Below are positions 23,650 to 35,311 of a stretch of 64,000 nt of DNA, one piece after another (positions within the stretch are counted from its first letter, which is position 1; the number at the start of each line of letters is the position of its first letter). The DNA lies in the NCBI GenBank assembly GCA_003665825.1, contig QPFY01000005.1, forward strand, positions 1-64,000, given 5' to 3'. The position numbers were made by a program, and so were the translations under genes. Below the pieces are notes generated by a model. The model ran no database searches and was not told the DNA's origin. It saw only the letters and a list, made by a program, of their open reading frames with translations. The stretch is from Microbotryum silenes-acaulis (lineage: Eukaryota; Basidiomycota; Microbotryomycetes; Microbotryales; Microbotryaceae).

Positions 23650-24917
23650 CTAGTTCCCTTGCGACTGCAAGGGTCGAATGGAAAACTTGTTCGAGTCATA
23701 AGCCCCACCAAGTTCCTTGACTTTCGCCCTGACCTTATCCTTGATCACCTCACTCGGGCCTTCGATCTTGAAGCCTTCTTTGTGATCCATGAACAACGCG
23801 AGGAGAAGCGCAAGGAAGGGACGGTACTCGAGGTCCGAGTCGGCCGATTCGGTCGGATCCTCGCGTACGGCGGTGTAGACTTGGTCGAGGAGGAGGTGCC
23901 ATTTGTCGTCGATTGTGACTGGTAGATCCGGGTGTTAGTCAAATGAGCTTGATTGAACTACAGACTGCAGGATCGACCATGGCCAAGTACTCACCGAGTT
24001 CGGCGAGCATGTAATACGGCGTCGCAAAGAAGATAAGGAATCTTGCATTCTTCGCCTCCTGCACGCTCCAAGCCGCCTGCCGAATCGACCGTTCGGCGTA
24101 AGTATCGAAGAAAGACTTGACTCGGTTTCGATTCTGAAACAGCGATCGGCCTCACCTGCATCACCAGATTCTCCAAATACCTCCCTTCGGACCCCTCAAG
24201 CATGAGCTTGACGAAACGCATGTCGATCCCATCGTACGACCTCGCTTCGAACGACGCCAAGAACTCGGAATGTACGCGGAGGCCGTCGGAGAAAATGGGC
24301 TTCCCTCCATCCTCGATGTTGTTGGCGACAAAAGTGACGAGGGTCTCGTTGGTCGCGGTCGATGACGACGCTTGGTTCCCCGGGCCTTTAACGAGCGAGT
24401 AGTTCTTACAGCAGTCGAGCCCCTCCGTAGCGAGGTTCAATCCCCGATCCTCACAGAGAAGCTGTACAGTAGGCAAAATGATCTCTTCGACGCGACTGTG
24501 AAACCTGTCGATCAGCATCATCTCGCGATGCTCTGCCTCGCGCGCCTCCTTGCCCCACAACCCGTCCTGCAGATCGACCAACTTGAAGTCCTGATCTTGC
24601 ATCTCGCTCTTCTGCCCGGGGCTCAACTTGCTCCTACGCTGTTCGAGCACACCCTTCTTCAACGCCTCCAACGCACGATCGACGATACTTGTGTCACGAA
24701 CAGCGCAGGTCAAGCCCATCAACAGGTGCTGAGAGGGATCGAAATCGAGCGATTGTAACGACAAAGCGACCATGCACTCTGCGACCTCAACCATCTTCTC
24801 TTGGGTCCGGCGAAACGCGAAGGAGACGTTCTGCGGACCATGAATTATCGGTGTAGACGGGGATGAGATAAACTTGGGTGACTTGTTCTTCGGTTCGAGG
24901 CTACGACGAGGGGGCAT
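23650..24917 (-). CDS. tandem-family gene E (unrecognised protein)
   Basis: Function not recognised. Exons 24156-24917, 23995-24076 (82 nt) and 23650-23918 give 370 aa. The start is MPPRRSLEPKNKSPK, Pro/Arg/Lys-rich. Landmarks: LMGLTCAVRDTSIVDRALEAL, VDLQDGLWGKE, NYSLVKGPG, YDGIDMRFVKLMLEG, the middle exon AKNARFLIFFATPYYMLAELG, and the last exon WHLLLDQVYTAVRED with ALLLALFMDHKEGFKIEGP. The C-terminal tail is longest here. No clear copy of the shared 13-base element is upstream. It appears intact and is the most upstream member of the array. Confidence 0.8.
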
Positions 24918-25399
24918 GGGGGAGCGTGTTGGGGTGGGGGGAGGTCGATGCAAGCGAATGCGGAGGTGCGGAGGCAGAGGAGCAATTCGAGTGACGGGCG
25001 AAGCGCGCGCCGAGCTCCACCCCCGCCCCACCCCCGCATTCTCTCAACGTGCATGAGCCTCCTAAAATCGGGGGGCGGGGCGCACTCGGAATTGAGCCAC
25101 GACGAGTTTTCAGTCAGAAGAGACTATTTTGGTCCATCCAAGCTGTCCTCCACGATAATCTGGAGTATGATCAACTGCTTGAAAGAATGCTTGAGGTTGG
25201 CCACGCCGCTCCTGCGCAGCTAGAAGGAACCTCCTCTCACCGTCGCCCTCGGCCATGACTCCGACGTGATATCATACGCAATGATTAGGTAAAATTTCCA
25301 CGACATCATACCACCCTCGTCGATCCTCCCATAGTTGTACAACAAATCAAAAGACTGCTCTTCCAAGAAATCCCCCTAACCTTCCTCTATTTTCCCAGC
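24918..25399. other. spacer between tandem array and ULP1
   Basis: G-rich near the array end, then AT-richer. It holds the 3' ends and promoters of genes reading in the same direction (minus). No further gene is seen. Confidence 0.4.
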
Positions 25400-28189
25400 T
25401 CAAGCTTCTCCCCAAGGTTCCTCGATTAATTCCCTCCTGCTCATTTCGAGCACCAACTTGGTCCTCAGGTAAGGCATGTGCGACTGTTCAAAGTCAAAGA
25501 AATCGGCATCGCGGGAAAGGGTCTCCATGTACATGCACTGCTCGATCATTCGCAGCAACGATCAGCTTCTCACCGTGACGGGTATTACTTTCGCCCCTCG
25601 CCTCGACGACCCTCGAAGCAACTCGACTGACCGTAAACACTCCACAATCGGATCCATTCCCCTGCAGCGGCACTTCCCCCCTGTCCAACCCTGTTCCCAG
25701 CCACTCAAATCCATCTCCTCGCCCCCATGTCGTGTCTTGTACTCCTCCTCAACCCACATCCTCAGCAACTTGTACACCTTCTTGGACCCGTTGCCCAACG
25801 AATCAAAGTACTCGAAGCGCTTGTCACGCAAGTTGACGGCGGCGCATACCCAATGGTTACCGCCTTGGTTGATGGGGACGATGATGCGGTCCTTTTTGAA
25901 TGGGTCGAACTACGCGTCGTACCGTGGGAAGTAGAAAGCCCGTCCCGTCAGCCGAAACCTCGAACGCACTTTTTTTTCTGGATACCGTGCAACTCACCCT
26001 CCTGGACCACCTCTTGACGGCCGAATAGCCAAAGTCCTTCAACCTCTCAAAGAAATTATGATTGAACGCATGTACATTCAACACCCTCCTCTCCTTCTCC
26101 TCGGGTTGCTTCAAAGGCGGATTCTTCTTCGGATCAAGGGGATGATACAAAGCGGACCTGAGGTTGATCAACGCGCCGTAAAAAGTGATGGTTTCATCGT
26201 TGAGCCATCCTAAACCTTGGAGGAAGGATACGTCCCTGTGTCTGACTTCGCCGCCGTTGATGCTGGAGATGAAGGAACGGTTGGCGTAGATCGCTTTGAC
26301 GGTCGCGAGGTCCGAGGGTGTGAGCGTGCGAGGAAACTGTTGTGAGGGGCAAAATAAATCAGAACCTGTTTCCCGAATCGACTCTCACGTCTATCACTCA
26401 CCATTCGCCGTTTGGGAGGTTTGACCGAAAGCAACTCGAGCTGACGCTGGGTCTCGAGGTACTCGTCGTACTTGAACGTCCTACTCTCCGGTCGAGGACT
26501 GCGAGTATTCAATCAGCACCAACACGGTCAGTCGCAGTCTCAGAATATCCTTCACGACCAGGTAACCGTGCGCGTCCCGTGTTCATCCAGCGCGGAACTC
26601 ACGTCTCCATCGTCGCTTTGGCCTTGCTCAAAACGGAATCGACATCGCGCGAGTACTTGAATGACGCCTTGCGCGCGATCTGCGAAGGCTTCCTCGCTCT
26701 TGACGTGACTGTGCTCGCGAAAAGGTAACAATTCGCGCTTTTTTTGTTCAGTTGCTGGACACGGGTGGAAAAAAAGGTTCGTGGCGTTCTCTTGCAACTC
26801 ACTCGTCTGCGCGGTTTCCATATCTTCGTTCGCCTGCATCACGCGCTGGCGATACGCATCGACTGCAGCAATACGAGCAAGCACAACCGTTCAGTAACGT
26901 CATCACTTTGACCATATGCACACCCCATACGATCAAGCCCCAAAGAACTCACGATCATTGGCCCTAGCCAAATCCTCCTCCTCCTGACTAAGCGCGATCG
27001 TCGCCAATTCGTGCACCGTCTCGGCCCGCTGTCGATGGTTCAATTCCGAGTGCTGTCTCCCATGGGATCGAGAAGCCTCACATCAGCAGGTTGATCAAAA
27101 AAAAAAAACGCTGTAATGTCAACACTCGAAGCGACGGACCTTGTTCGCGCCCATCGGTTTCTTCTTCCTCCAACTCGACAAGACCTGCCCACCTTCCCCA
27201 GCCCGTCGATTGTTCGCCCCGACGAACGAAGTCGAGGTCGAACTCTGCGGCAAGTACTGAGGTGGTGGTGGTCTTCTCAACAAGGTCGGTTTCTCCGGTT
27301 CGGGTATACCCTTGGCGCGTGCGATCGTACAATCGAAGCGATAGGCCTTGCGCGCTTCTTCGTACGCGATGAAGGCTGGGTCGAGGACACGACCGCTGCC
27401 GGACCCGATGGCGGCGGCGGAGGAGGAGGATGGGGATGCTAGTGCAACAGCTGTTTTGGCAGGTGGTGGGAAAGCCATCTTGGAGGAGAACTGCTTGATC
27501 GTCTTGGACGACGAGCGGGGTTGCGAATTCGTCGTCGTCGTCGTCGTCGTCGTTTTCGTGGTGATCGCGGGTGGGAAGGCGGGTGTCGTATACAGCGATT
27601 GCCGTTTCGGGCTGGACGGGGGTGGAGGTATCCGTTTGGAAGGTGTGTCATCATTCATGTCGCAATCTAGCCACGAGGCATCATCCGTGACAGAGGGAGG
27701 TGTCGCATGGGCCGGGGGTTCGGCTTCTCGAGCTGTTTATTCAGCAAGCCTTCCCCATCAGCACCAGGATTCGGACACGCATACGAAGCGCACCAGCTTA
27801 CCGAACGGTGGTTTGGGGAACCATATGCGATTCCACCACTTTGTAAAGACGTTCTTGCCGGCGTTACTGCGGCGCTCCGAGTCGCTATTCGCACTGATCG
27901 TACTCGTCCTCGTGCTCTGGTCGTTCTCCTGCGACCGCTGAAGCCTAGGACTGATCCCGGTCGTCGACACTCTCCTGGCCTTCTTATTCGGTGAAGACAA
28001 GGGTTGGAACCTCCACGACGACGAAGAAGTGGCCGAAGAATGACGTTTTGAATTGGTCGAATCGTCCAAAGTCGAACGCGTGCGTTTGGACGGGGACAGC
28101 TGATGAGGTCGTTGGTGGTGGTGGTGGTGGTTCTCTCTGGATGTGTGAGTGTAGGATGTGGAGGGTGTGATGGGTCGGAAGCCGGGCAT
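25400..28189 (-). CDS. ULP1: Ulp1-type SUMO protease
   Basis: Cysteine protease (C48 family) that matures SUMO and removes it from targets; yeast Ulp1 acts at nuclear pores (family knowledge). The start MPGFRPITPS opens a long disordered N-terminal region (His run, Ser/Arg/Thr-rich). A Glu-rich helical segment (SELNHRQRAETVHEL, about 27.0 kb) follows. The protease domain begins near FPRTLTPSDLATVKA and contains the substrate-binding GLGWLNDETITFY. Its catalytic residues are His in NHWVCAAVN, Asp in RFEYFDSLG and Cys in NGSDCGVFTCMYME, the last of which is split by an intron. Exons that I could place with confidence at the 3' end are 25998-26336, 25632-25909 and 25400-25537, ending EEPWGEA. 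Upstream exons between 26.4 and 28.2 kb are present, but I did not fix every boundary. Confidence 0.92.
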
Positions 28190-28764
28190 GGTGCGAGAGG
28201 GGGGGGACAGGAGCCTGGGCGTTGACTGAGAGGAGAGGAGAGCAGCGTGAACTGTGCAGCGTGAACTGTTTGCTCCCTCGCGGTGGTTCCGAGATGAATT
28301 GAATGGCTACTAATCTCATTTGACCGGTGGAGCGCGAGGTGTAATAGCGCGCCGGCCGAGGTGAGACACTTGGCAGGCGGGGAGACAACGTGCGATGATC
28401 GGTCACCGCTAGCTGTTGTTACTCAATGTCCTTACACCCTGATCGTTGACCCAGTGACCCAGCCGATCTCAAGCATCCTCACCTCGTCCGCAGCCTCGCC
28501 CCCGTTCTCTTCCTCTGACATAGTCCTCACCCCCTGTTTTGCCCATTCAGTCACCCATCTGCGGCCGCACCCGTCGCGAGTGGCCAACTCACGCGGTTCA
28601 CCGACGGCGACTTGCCCGTTGCTGGCTGCTGCGTAGCTCTGGCCACCCCTCGAAAGCCTCGAAAGCGACCCCCAACGTTGTCCTCGACCCTGACTTGTTA
28701 CGTCATCAACCGACGATATGTAAGCTCTCCCCTTGCTGTGTTGTTCGTGTGTTGGCCCGAGCTG
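28190..28764. other. divergent promoter region ULP1/Yippee gene
   Basis: About 575 bp between two divergently read genes, so it is probably a shared promoter. It contains a GAGGAGAGGAGAG purine run near 28231. An upstream non-coding exon of the Yippee gene could end at the GTAAGC donor near 28720. Confidence 0.4.
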
Positions 28765-29763
28765 ATGCGTCGATTACGCTCGCCGTCGTTCTCACGCTTC
28801 GTCCCTCTCGCGCGCTCATTTTTACTCGCCCGACTGGCCGATCCCCTCCGATCGATCCAATTCGCACTACACCTCCCCCACACCGACCCTACCTGCCCGC
28901 CAAAAAGGGGCCTACAACACCGAGAATACCTCACTTCGGACGTCAAAGTGTTTGGCTGCCGCACGTGCAAGACCCATTTGAGCATACACGAGCACATCGA
29001 ATCAAAGGTAAAACTCCCGCGCGATCATGAAACACGTCCCCACCCACATCACACGAGCGAACACGCGCAACTGACGGACCACATTCTCGGAACTCGCACA
29101 GAACTTTAATGGACAGCATGGAAGGGCGTATTTGTTCACGACCGTGTGAGTTCCCCCGGGTCGGTTTTCCATCCACGTTGGGAGCAAGTGGGGCCCAAGA
29201 AGTGCGCCAGGGGGAGGGGGGGACTCTCCGCTCCCCATCTTCCCCCTCTGCGAGTTCACGTCCCTGATCAGTCCCAAGATCCTCTTTTCCGAATGCAGAT
29301 ACAACATCAACGCCGGACCACCCGAGGACCGACCGATGACGACGGGGTTGCATACCGTGAGGGACATCAGCTGCGCCAAATGGTAGGTCCTTGCTTGGCA
29401 GGATCTACAGCAAGAATGGAGCGGTCGAGCGAAGTATTGTCCGAGCCATCTCAGAAGAAGCACCGCTGACATTTGTGTGCAATCGGGTCATCAGTGGGGA
29501 TGTTTTGGGGTGGAAATATGGCACGTTCTCCTCACTCGCGCGCCCCCCTCTCTCACCCCTACTCGCGACCGAGCCCAAACTCACCTCCCCCTTCTCTGCC
29601 TCGTCCGTAGACAAAGCCTACGATGCCTCGCAAAAGTACAAGGAAGGCAAATTCATCCTCGAGCGGACACTGACCGGTGAGTTAGCAGGTCCTCAGAAAA
29701 GGAAGGGTTCAACCCGATCTGATCTGACGATGCCGGGCAAATGTTACAGTTGACGTCAGTTAG
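28765..29763 (+). CDS. Yippee/Moh1-type zinc-binding protein
   Basis: Small conserved eukaryotic zinc-binding fold protein (yeast Moh1, animal YPEL); its molecular role is poorly known. Exons: 28765-29007, 29102-29145, 29299-29382, 29495-29520, 29611-29676 and 29750-29763. The two zinc pairs are visible as CRTCKTH and SCAKCGDVLGWKY, with NFNGQHGRAYLF, MTTGLHTVRDI and KYKEGKFILERTL between and after. The intron after WKY starts with GC, not GT (29521-29610). It is 90 nt and has no stop, so retaining it would insert 30 residues that the family lacks. The start is uncertain: the ATG at 28765 gives a hydrophobic/Arg-rich leader of about 45 residues that is unusual for the family. A short upstream exon joined near 28900 is an alternative. 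Confidence 0.85.
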
Positions 29764-30458
29764 AATCGACCTTCATCCCTTCATTTTCATCCTTTCACAT
29801 CTCTTTCTTCGTCTTTGTCCTGCACATCCACTTTCGTCGTCGTTCCGTCTAGCCCAAGCTTTTCGTTCATTCTCTGCCCTCGTCTTCTTCGTCATGTTTT
29901 TCCCAACACTCTTCGCTTCACCTTTTTACTGTTGTGCTGAATAGGGTTTTTTTTTTTTTTTGCTTTCTCCTTCCGTTCCATCGTTTTCCTTATCGTGTAT
30001 TTTTTGATATACTGTCGACACCTTCATTTCGCTTCAATGTACACGTATCGAAACCTCTCCGATCGTTCCCACCAGTGCTCTCAAAACTCTCAGTGACGAC
30101 CCAATCGGGGGGCCAGAGGAACGGATCGGGAAAGAACGAAAAAGACATGATGATGTTACAAATCACCGAGAAAGACCACATACATGTACCCATCACGCCT
30201 CAACGAAGGGTTCGTCCTCGTACCCCCACCACCCTCTTGAAGACGAACCTTGCGTAGAGAGAAACTCTATCTCATTCCGAGCCAGTACTCGACCCAATCA
30301 CTTGCGCACCCACTCCGATCCAACTCCTCACACTGTCCTCAGAAGCGGCTCGAAGATTTGCCTAGAAGTGTCGGATCTTTTTAAAAACGCAACGAGAGGT
30401 CATGACCAGGCTGTCGAAGATGAGTTCGAGGGTTCGCATCCCGACTTTGTTTAAATTA
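29764..30458. other. convergent 3' spacer, T-rich
   Basis: Lies between the 3' ends of the Yippee gene and MRT4. It is pyrimidine-rich, with a run of about 16 T at 29947-29962, and is probably 3' UTR DNA of both genes. No gene is seen. Confidence 0.45.
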
Positions 30459-31534
30459 TTACTCGGCTTTGGACCCGACGATCGATCCATCATGAACGTT
30501 GACGCCTAATCTCGGCACGATTTGGAACTAATCGAATCGAAGAAGTGAGGTATAGCCATCCGAAAAATAGGAAGATCAGTATCGCAAGTCGAACCAAAGA
30601 AATGCCTTCGAATCCCAAACGATCCCCTCGCTTCTCCAAGAATTGCCCCGAACTCACCGTCGCCAAACACCTCCCAAACAATTTCAAAAGATTGACCTGA
30701 TTCGCATTCAAAGCGTCGCCCTTTTTGCACACGACATGTTCGTTCGCCAAAGTGGGTACACCCCTATTGAGCGTGGTGGAAAGACCGAGTTTGCGAAGTT
30801 GGGGTTCCAAGGAATGCGCGAGGGGTTGATCGTCGATCTTGAGGGGGCCTGAGGAAGGAGGAAGGAAGCGAAAAAGGACTTAGTCCGAAAGTTGACCGTG
30901 TGAATGGGTGCAAGGTCAACGGACCAGCAGGTAATGTAAAGCCTTCCTCGACGACGTTGCCCGAACGAGCAAAATCCTGCTTCTTGAACGACTCGAACCA
31001 TTCCTCCACGACGTCAGCCGGTTCGTTGGTGAACAAAAGGCCGCGCGAACCTTCGAGGAGCTGCGAGGTGAAAAGGGAGCAAAGCAGGATGAGCAGGGGG
31101 TTGGGCGGTTGGAAGGGAGCCAGGAGGTAACGTACGTTGGCTACTTTGGATACGCCGAGACGGCACTCGTCTTCGGGTGTCGCACCGAGCGCTTTCCTCA
31201 TCACCGCGTTACGACCCAAGAATATCCTGTCGCAACGCAACGCACACTCGATGATCAGCTCTCCACCCCCTGTACACTGCGCTCCTCCTCCCCAACTGTG
31301 TCATCCTTTCCCTTCACACCCACCAGCCCCCGTCTTCACTCACCTCGACCCCTTCCAAGCGGTCCTAACCTCCTGCAACAAGTTATTCCTCATATGCTCG
31401 ACATCAAACACCCAAACGTATTGAAACTCCTCGCAACAGTCGCGGATGGTCTGGATCAATTGACCCTTGTGCGCCTTGTCCTTTTTGTTCGTTTGCGTGA
31501 GCGCAACGGTCGTGTTGCGTTTAGAACGGGGCAT
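30459..31534 (-). CDS. MRT4: Mrt4 ribosome assembly factor
   Basis: Paralogue of stalk protein P0 that holds the P0 site on pre-60S particles until late assembly (family knowledge). Exons 31344-31534, 31136-31226, 30925-31060, 30658-30848 and 30459-30527 give 225 aa, the usual length. Landmarks: start MPRSKRNTTVALTQT, YVWVFDVEHMRNN, IFLGRNAVMRKALG, RGLLFTNEPADVVEEWF, FARSGNVVEEGFTLPAGPL, LEPQLRKLGL and CKKGDALNANQ. The third intron starts GTCCGT, the same unusual donor word as MTR10 intron 2. The last exon (FQIVPRLGVNVHDG) was chosen because it keeps phase and matches the short conserved tail; reading on without splicing gives a hydrophobic non-family tail. It is divergent from LIA1. Confidence 0.93.
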
Positions 31535-32005
31535 GATTGAAGCGGGGTGAGCAGGCGTAGGAAGTGAGGGGTGGTCTGTTGGGTGGTATGTGGGTACGAG
31601 TAGAGCAGAGAGTGAAGCTCACGCGGTGGAATCTCGTCTGCGGTTCGGCTGCGAAGCTCGATTCCTCCGCGCGCGCTCGCGGCTGATAGCGCTGATAAAT
31701 GCCAATTTCCGAATTTGTAATTGAGCCGGGCCGAGCCGAGATTCGCAGCGAAACGGCCAAGTCCAAAGCTTCCCTTCCCTGTTCAATCTCTCTCTATCCA
31801 CACACACAAGCACGCATACACGCACGCACACACACCATCACACACCATCACACCGTAGCCCTCACCCCTTGACTCTGACCCATTGCTCACTCTACACACC
31901 AAAAGTTTCACTCGGGATCCCGCCCTCGCCGCCTCCCCCTGTCTTACCCTGCACGCTCTCGCCGCCGGACCCCTAAGCACGAGCACCTCCACCGCATCCC
32001 CATCC
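31535..32005. other. divergent promoter MRT4/LIA1
   Basis: About 470 bp shared upstream region of two translation-related genes, with a CA-type simple repeat at about 31797-31855 (ACACACAAGCACGCATACAC). Co-regulation is plausible but not shown. Confidence 0.45.
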
Positions 32006-33395
32006 ATGTCCACCTCAGCTTCCACCTCCACCAGCTCTCCCGACCTCTTTGACGAGCTAGACGTCAAGCTCAACTCGTCGTCGACGCCACTGGCGCAACG
32101 TTTTCGCGCGCTCTTTATGCTCAAGTCCCTCGGCGGTCATCGCGCCATCGACGTGATCGGCAAAGGTGAGTCATCTTCTCTCGTCTAGCCTCTATCCCAT
32201 TCGGGAGCTAAATATCTTCTCAGGAACCCCCCGTCAGGTTTCGATGGTCAATCGGCTTTGCTCGGTCATGAATTGGCGTATTGTCTCGGGCAAATCAACG
32301 ATCCTTACGCTTTGCCGATCTTGCAAAAGGTGTTGGAGGATGAGGACGAACACCCCATGGTTCGACACGAGGTACGTCACCATTCAGAGCTTTCTTTTCG
32401 TTAATGCCCTCGGAACGCAGAGCGAATCTTCCTCCGAACTGACCCCTCCCCTCCCTCCCCCGAATAGGCCGCCGAAGCAATGGGAGCCATCTCGAACCTT
32501 TCCTCTCTCCCCGTGTTGAAGAAATACCTCACTCACCCAATCGCCGCCATTCGAGAAACAGCCGAGATCGCTCTCGCCAAGATCGAATGGGATAATTCCG
32601 AGGAGGGCAAGAAGGAGAAGAGGCCAAAGTCAGTCCCTCACGAGGGTTACCTGCTGAAGAGCTTTTCTCCCGAAAGCTGATGGTCCATTTCACAATCCTT
32701 GTCTTGTGGACAGCGAGTTCCATACCATCGACCCCGCCCCTGCCTCCCACCACTCCCCTCTCGCCTCTGGATCCAAAGCCTCGACCACTACAACGCCCAT
32801 CCCGGAACTCCAAGCGACCCTCAACGACACAACCAAATCCTTGTTCGAACGCTATCGAGCCATGTTCGCTTTGCGAAATGATGGAAGTAAAGAAGCCGTA
32901 TTGGCGCTAGCGACGGGTTTCGACGATGAGAGTGCTCTTTTCCGGTACGTCGTGCTTTCTTTCCTTTCCCACTCTTCATGAACTGACAATCTTCTCCCTA
33001 ACCCCCCCAGCCATGAAATCGCCTACGTATTCGGCCAACTATCCTCCCCTTACTCCGTACCCTCCCTCATCAAAGTTCTCAGCCACACGAATGAAGAAGA
33101 TATGGTTCGCCACGAAGCAGCCGAAGCGTTGGGGGGTATCGCGACGGAAGAATGTTTACCGATCCTCGAACAGTTCGCGAAGGATGAGAACGTACCGAGG
33201 GTCGTTAGGGAGAGTTGTGAGGTGGCGTTGGATATGGTCAGTCTTTTTTTTTTTCTTTTTTTTTTCGGGGGACTACCTGAAGCGGCGTTTCGAGTTCTTT
33301 CCGAGTGCTGATTTGGTCAGCTTGTTTTCGGATAGTACGAATACGAGAATTCGAACGAGTTCGTTCCCTTGCCGACTTTGGTGCAAGCTTCATAA
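32006..33395 (+). CDS. LIA1: deoxyhypusine hydroxylase
   Basis: Di-iron HEAT-repeat enzyme that completes hypusine on eIF5A. Exons 32006-32165, 32238-32371, 32468-32628, 32714-32944, 33011-33236 and 33336-33395 give 323 aa, equal to the family's usual size. All four metal-binding His-Glu pairs are present: [20 protein letters not shown] (split by intron 2), [10 protein letters not shown] (split by intron 4) and [10 protein letters not shown]. The two halves are the expected repeated arrangement. A short acidic/Ser linker lies between them (about 32.63-32.80 kb). The end is [15 protein letters not shown]. The start is the ATG before STSASTS, since the frame has no conserved sequence further upstream. 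Confidence 0.95.
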
Positions 33396-33892
33396 ATCAC
33401 ATCCATAATTCACCCTACTCTTATCGTCCTCCCATTTCATTCCCTTTTGTGGGCCCATTTTCCAAGCATTGCAATTTCACTTCTTCAGTACCTACCTAAA
33501 CACACAACCCTCGACCTTGAATTGCGTCACCTTTTCCCAGTGCCTACACGAGCGAGAGTGGATCCCGAGATGGAACCGCTCGTCGCGTTCGACCCCTTCA
33601 GTCACCACACCTCTCAAGCCGGCAGCACCCTTCTATCTAATAAGGATTTGAAGTTATTTTCGGGCTGAGTGGCAGGACACCTTTATAAACCTCATCATTC
33701 TCGAATCCGTTCCGGACCCACTAACTTGCGCTTCGACTACATCCCCAACGCGAGTTGAGATGAGCGAAGATGACTCCGTCCTCAGGTAATACAGGAAGGA
33801 AAACCGATCACCAACATTCTTACGCCCGAAAACATGAACATGCAATGACTCTTCTGATCCCCCCCCCCCACTCTCACCCCTGAGATTTATAT
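33396..33892. other. 3' spacer after LIA1
   Basis: No gene is seen. A run of 9 C lies near 33861, just before the relic kinase fragment. Confidence 0.4.
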
Positions 33893-34335
33893 GAAACTCA
33901 TCTCATCCAGCCCGAATCACGCAAAGTATTTCGGGATCAAGGTTAAGCGTGGCATGATTCACGAATCGATGAGGCACACCGATTCCGATTCGTCGTCGCG
34001 AATCAAAAGCGTTCTTCGTATCCTCATCACCGTGTTGGATTCCTAGTTTCGAGAATAGCTCAAAGCCCGTACTAATCGGAAGAGAGAGCGAAGCGAAATC
34101 AGTCTTGTAAGAGGGAGGAGGATCAGAAGGAGGACTCACTTGATCTTGTCACAAATCTCCTCCGTCTCATCCGGCCGAAAGATCCTTCTCCGACCGCCGT
34201 ACCCCAAGAACAAGCATCATCGCTACCCCATCCGAAGACCTATACGTGCAGTAATATGGAGGTAGCAAAGCACGAGTTTTCAAAGGCAAGAGGGGGAAGA
34301 CGTGCTCATAGAAAAGCGACTCGGATGATGAAACC
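33893..34335 (-). pseudogene. relic 3' end of the HGD-type kinase gene
   Basis: Closely similar at DNA level to the 3' end of the intact kinase gene at 37.06-37.50 kb. On the minus strand GLFSRLG is now FELFSKLG, HGDEDTRNA is HGDEDTKNA, and the intron and YYGT-type exon can still be followed. Frames are interrupted: the segment after the N is disrupted and the terminal DPKYLRDP is degraded to DPEILCV. The homology stops at about 34335, just before the acidic gene. It is a partial duplicate that has decayed. Confidence 0.8.
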
Positions 34336-34348
34336 CCCCGTCAACGAT

Positions 34349-34583
34349 ACTATCAGCCTACCCCGGCCCACCTGTTCCCCCGGACTCGGAACATCTCTCG
34401 ACAAATGAAGTTCGGTGAGTGCATCGCTTCCTTGACCTCGAACGGAAATGGTATGGATGATATTGGTTTGATCTATAGTCGATCATCCGGACCCCAACGA
34501 GCCAACCTTCGGTTTTTTCTACTCGCCCGTCGGCGAGGCTATCAGCGTACCCGACCCCCCGGAACATCTCTCGACAGATGACG
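34349..34583 (+). repeat. short direct duplication across the acidic gene's 5' end
   Basis: About 45 bp around 34349-34410 (TATCAGCCTACCCC, then CGGAACATCTCTCGACA) recur at about 34541-34583 (TATCAGCGTACCC, then CGGAACATCTCTCGACA). The first copy lies just upstream of and across the proposed ATG, the second inside exon 2. Confidence 0.65.
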
Positions 34584-35311
34584 TCTTGAGCGGAACCAGT
34601 CGCGATGCGCCTCTAGTCTCAGAGACGCAAAGCGACACTACGGGTACGAGTGTATCTGCGAAGGACCTCCGCGCCGATGACGACACTGAAGACAAGTACT
34701 CACACGAATTTCGCGGATCCGCTGAGACCCTGGCCGCCCATTTCGCCGCAAATATGCAGCCATCCAAGTCGTTCTACCCGACGATCGAATTCATCGATTC
34801 GATCCTAGCGATGGTTTTCCACGTCTTTCTCACGATACACCCCCTCGATCCTGCCACGATTGCTGGTGCTTTCGGCCTCAACCCAGATTCTGGCGTGAAC
34901 GTCGATGACCGTGATGTTGCCAATCCCGAGGATAATGCACGTCCCCGCGGCGTTTCCCGAGGCTCGGATGTGGTCATCGACAATCCTCTCGACACGGACT
35001 ACGAGGGTTCCAACGGCTCAGACGGCGACGTTGAGGAAGAAGAGGGGAAGGGGATCGACAGTCAAACAGCTACGTCATCGAGCGAAGAAAGCGACGTTCA
35101 AAGTGAGAGCTCATCGGCTGCACGCGATCTCCCCGCTACCGTCCTGACCCGTCCCGAAACCGAGGACGAAAGCGAGCACTCTGGCGAGTTCTCGGCTCTG
35201 TGCGATCTCCCTGCTGCGGTGCCGAACCATCCGCACTTCGAACCCTCCGACGACGACCTGTCATCGGACCCCATGGCTTTGCCGGGTCCCCGTCGCCGTA
35301 ATGAACAGTAA
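34405..35311 (+). CDS. small acidic orphan protein
   Basis: Not recognised. A two-exon reading, 34405-34414 and 34479-35311, with a GTGAGT...CTATAG intron of 64 nt, gives 280 aa in frame, starting MKFVDHPDPNEP. The single long frame has no other ATG near its start, so the tiny first exon decides the start. The protein is Ser/Asp/Glu-rich, with an acid run (VEEEEGKG) and two similar repeats near the C terminus (DLPATVLTRP and DLPAAVPNHP). One moderately hydrophobic stretch (FIDSILAMVFHVFLTIHP, about residue 105) could be a helix. It lies between a relic and an intact kinase. Expression is unproven. Confidence 0.55.
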
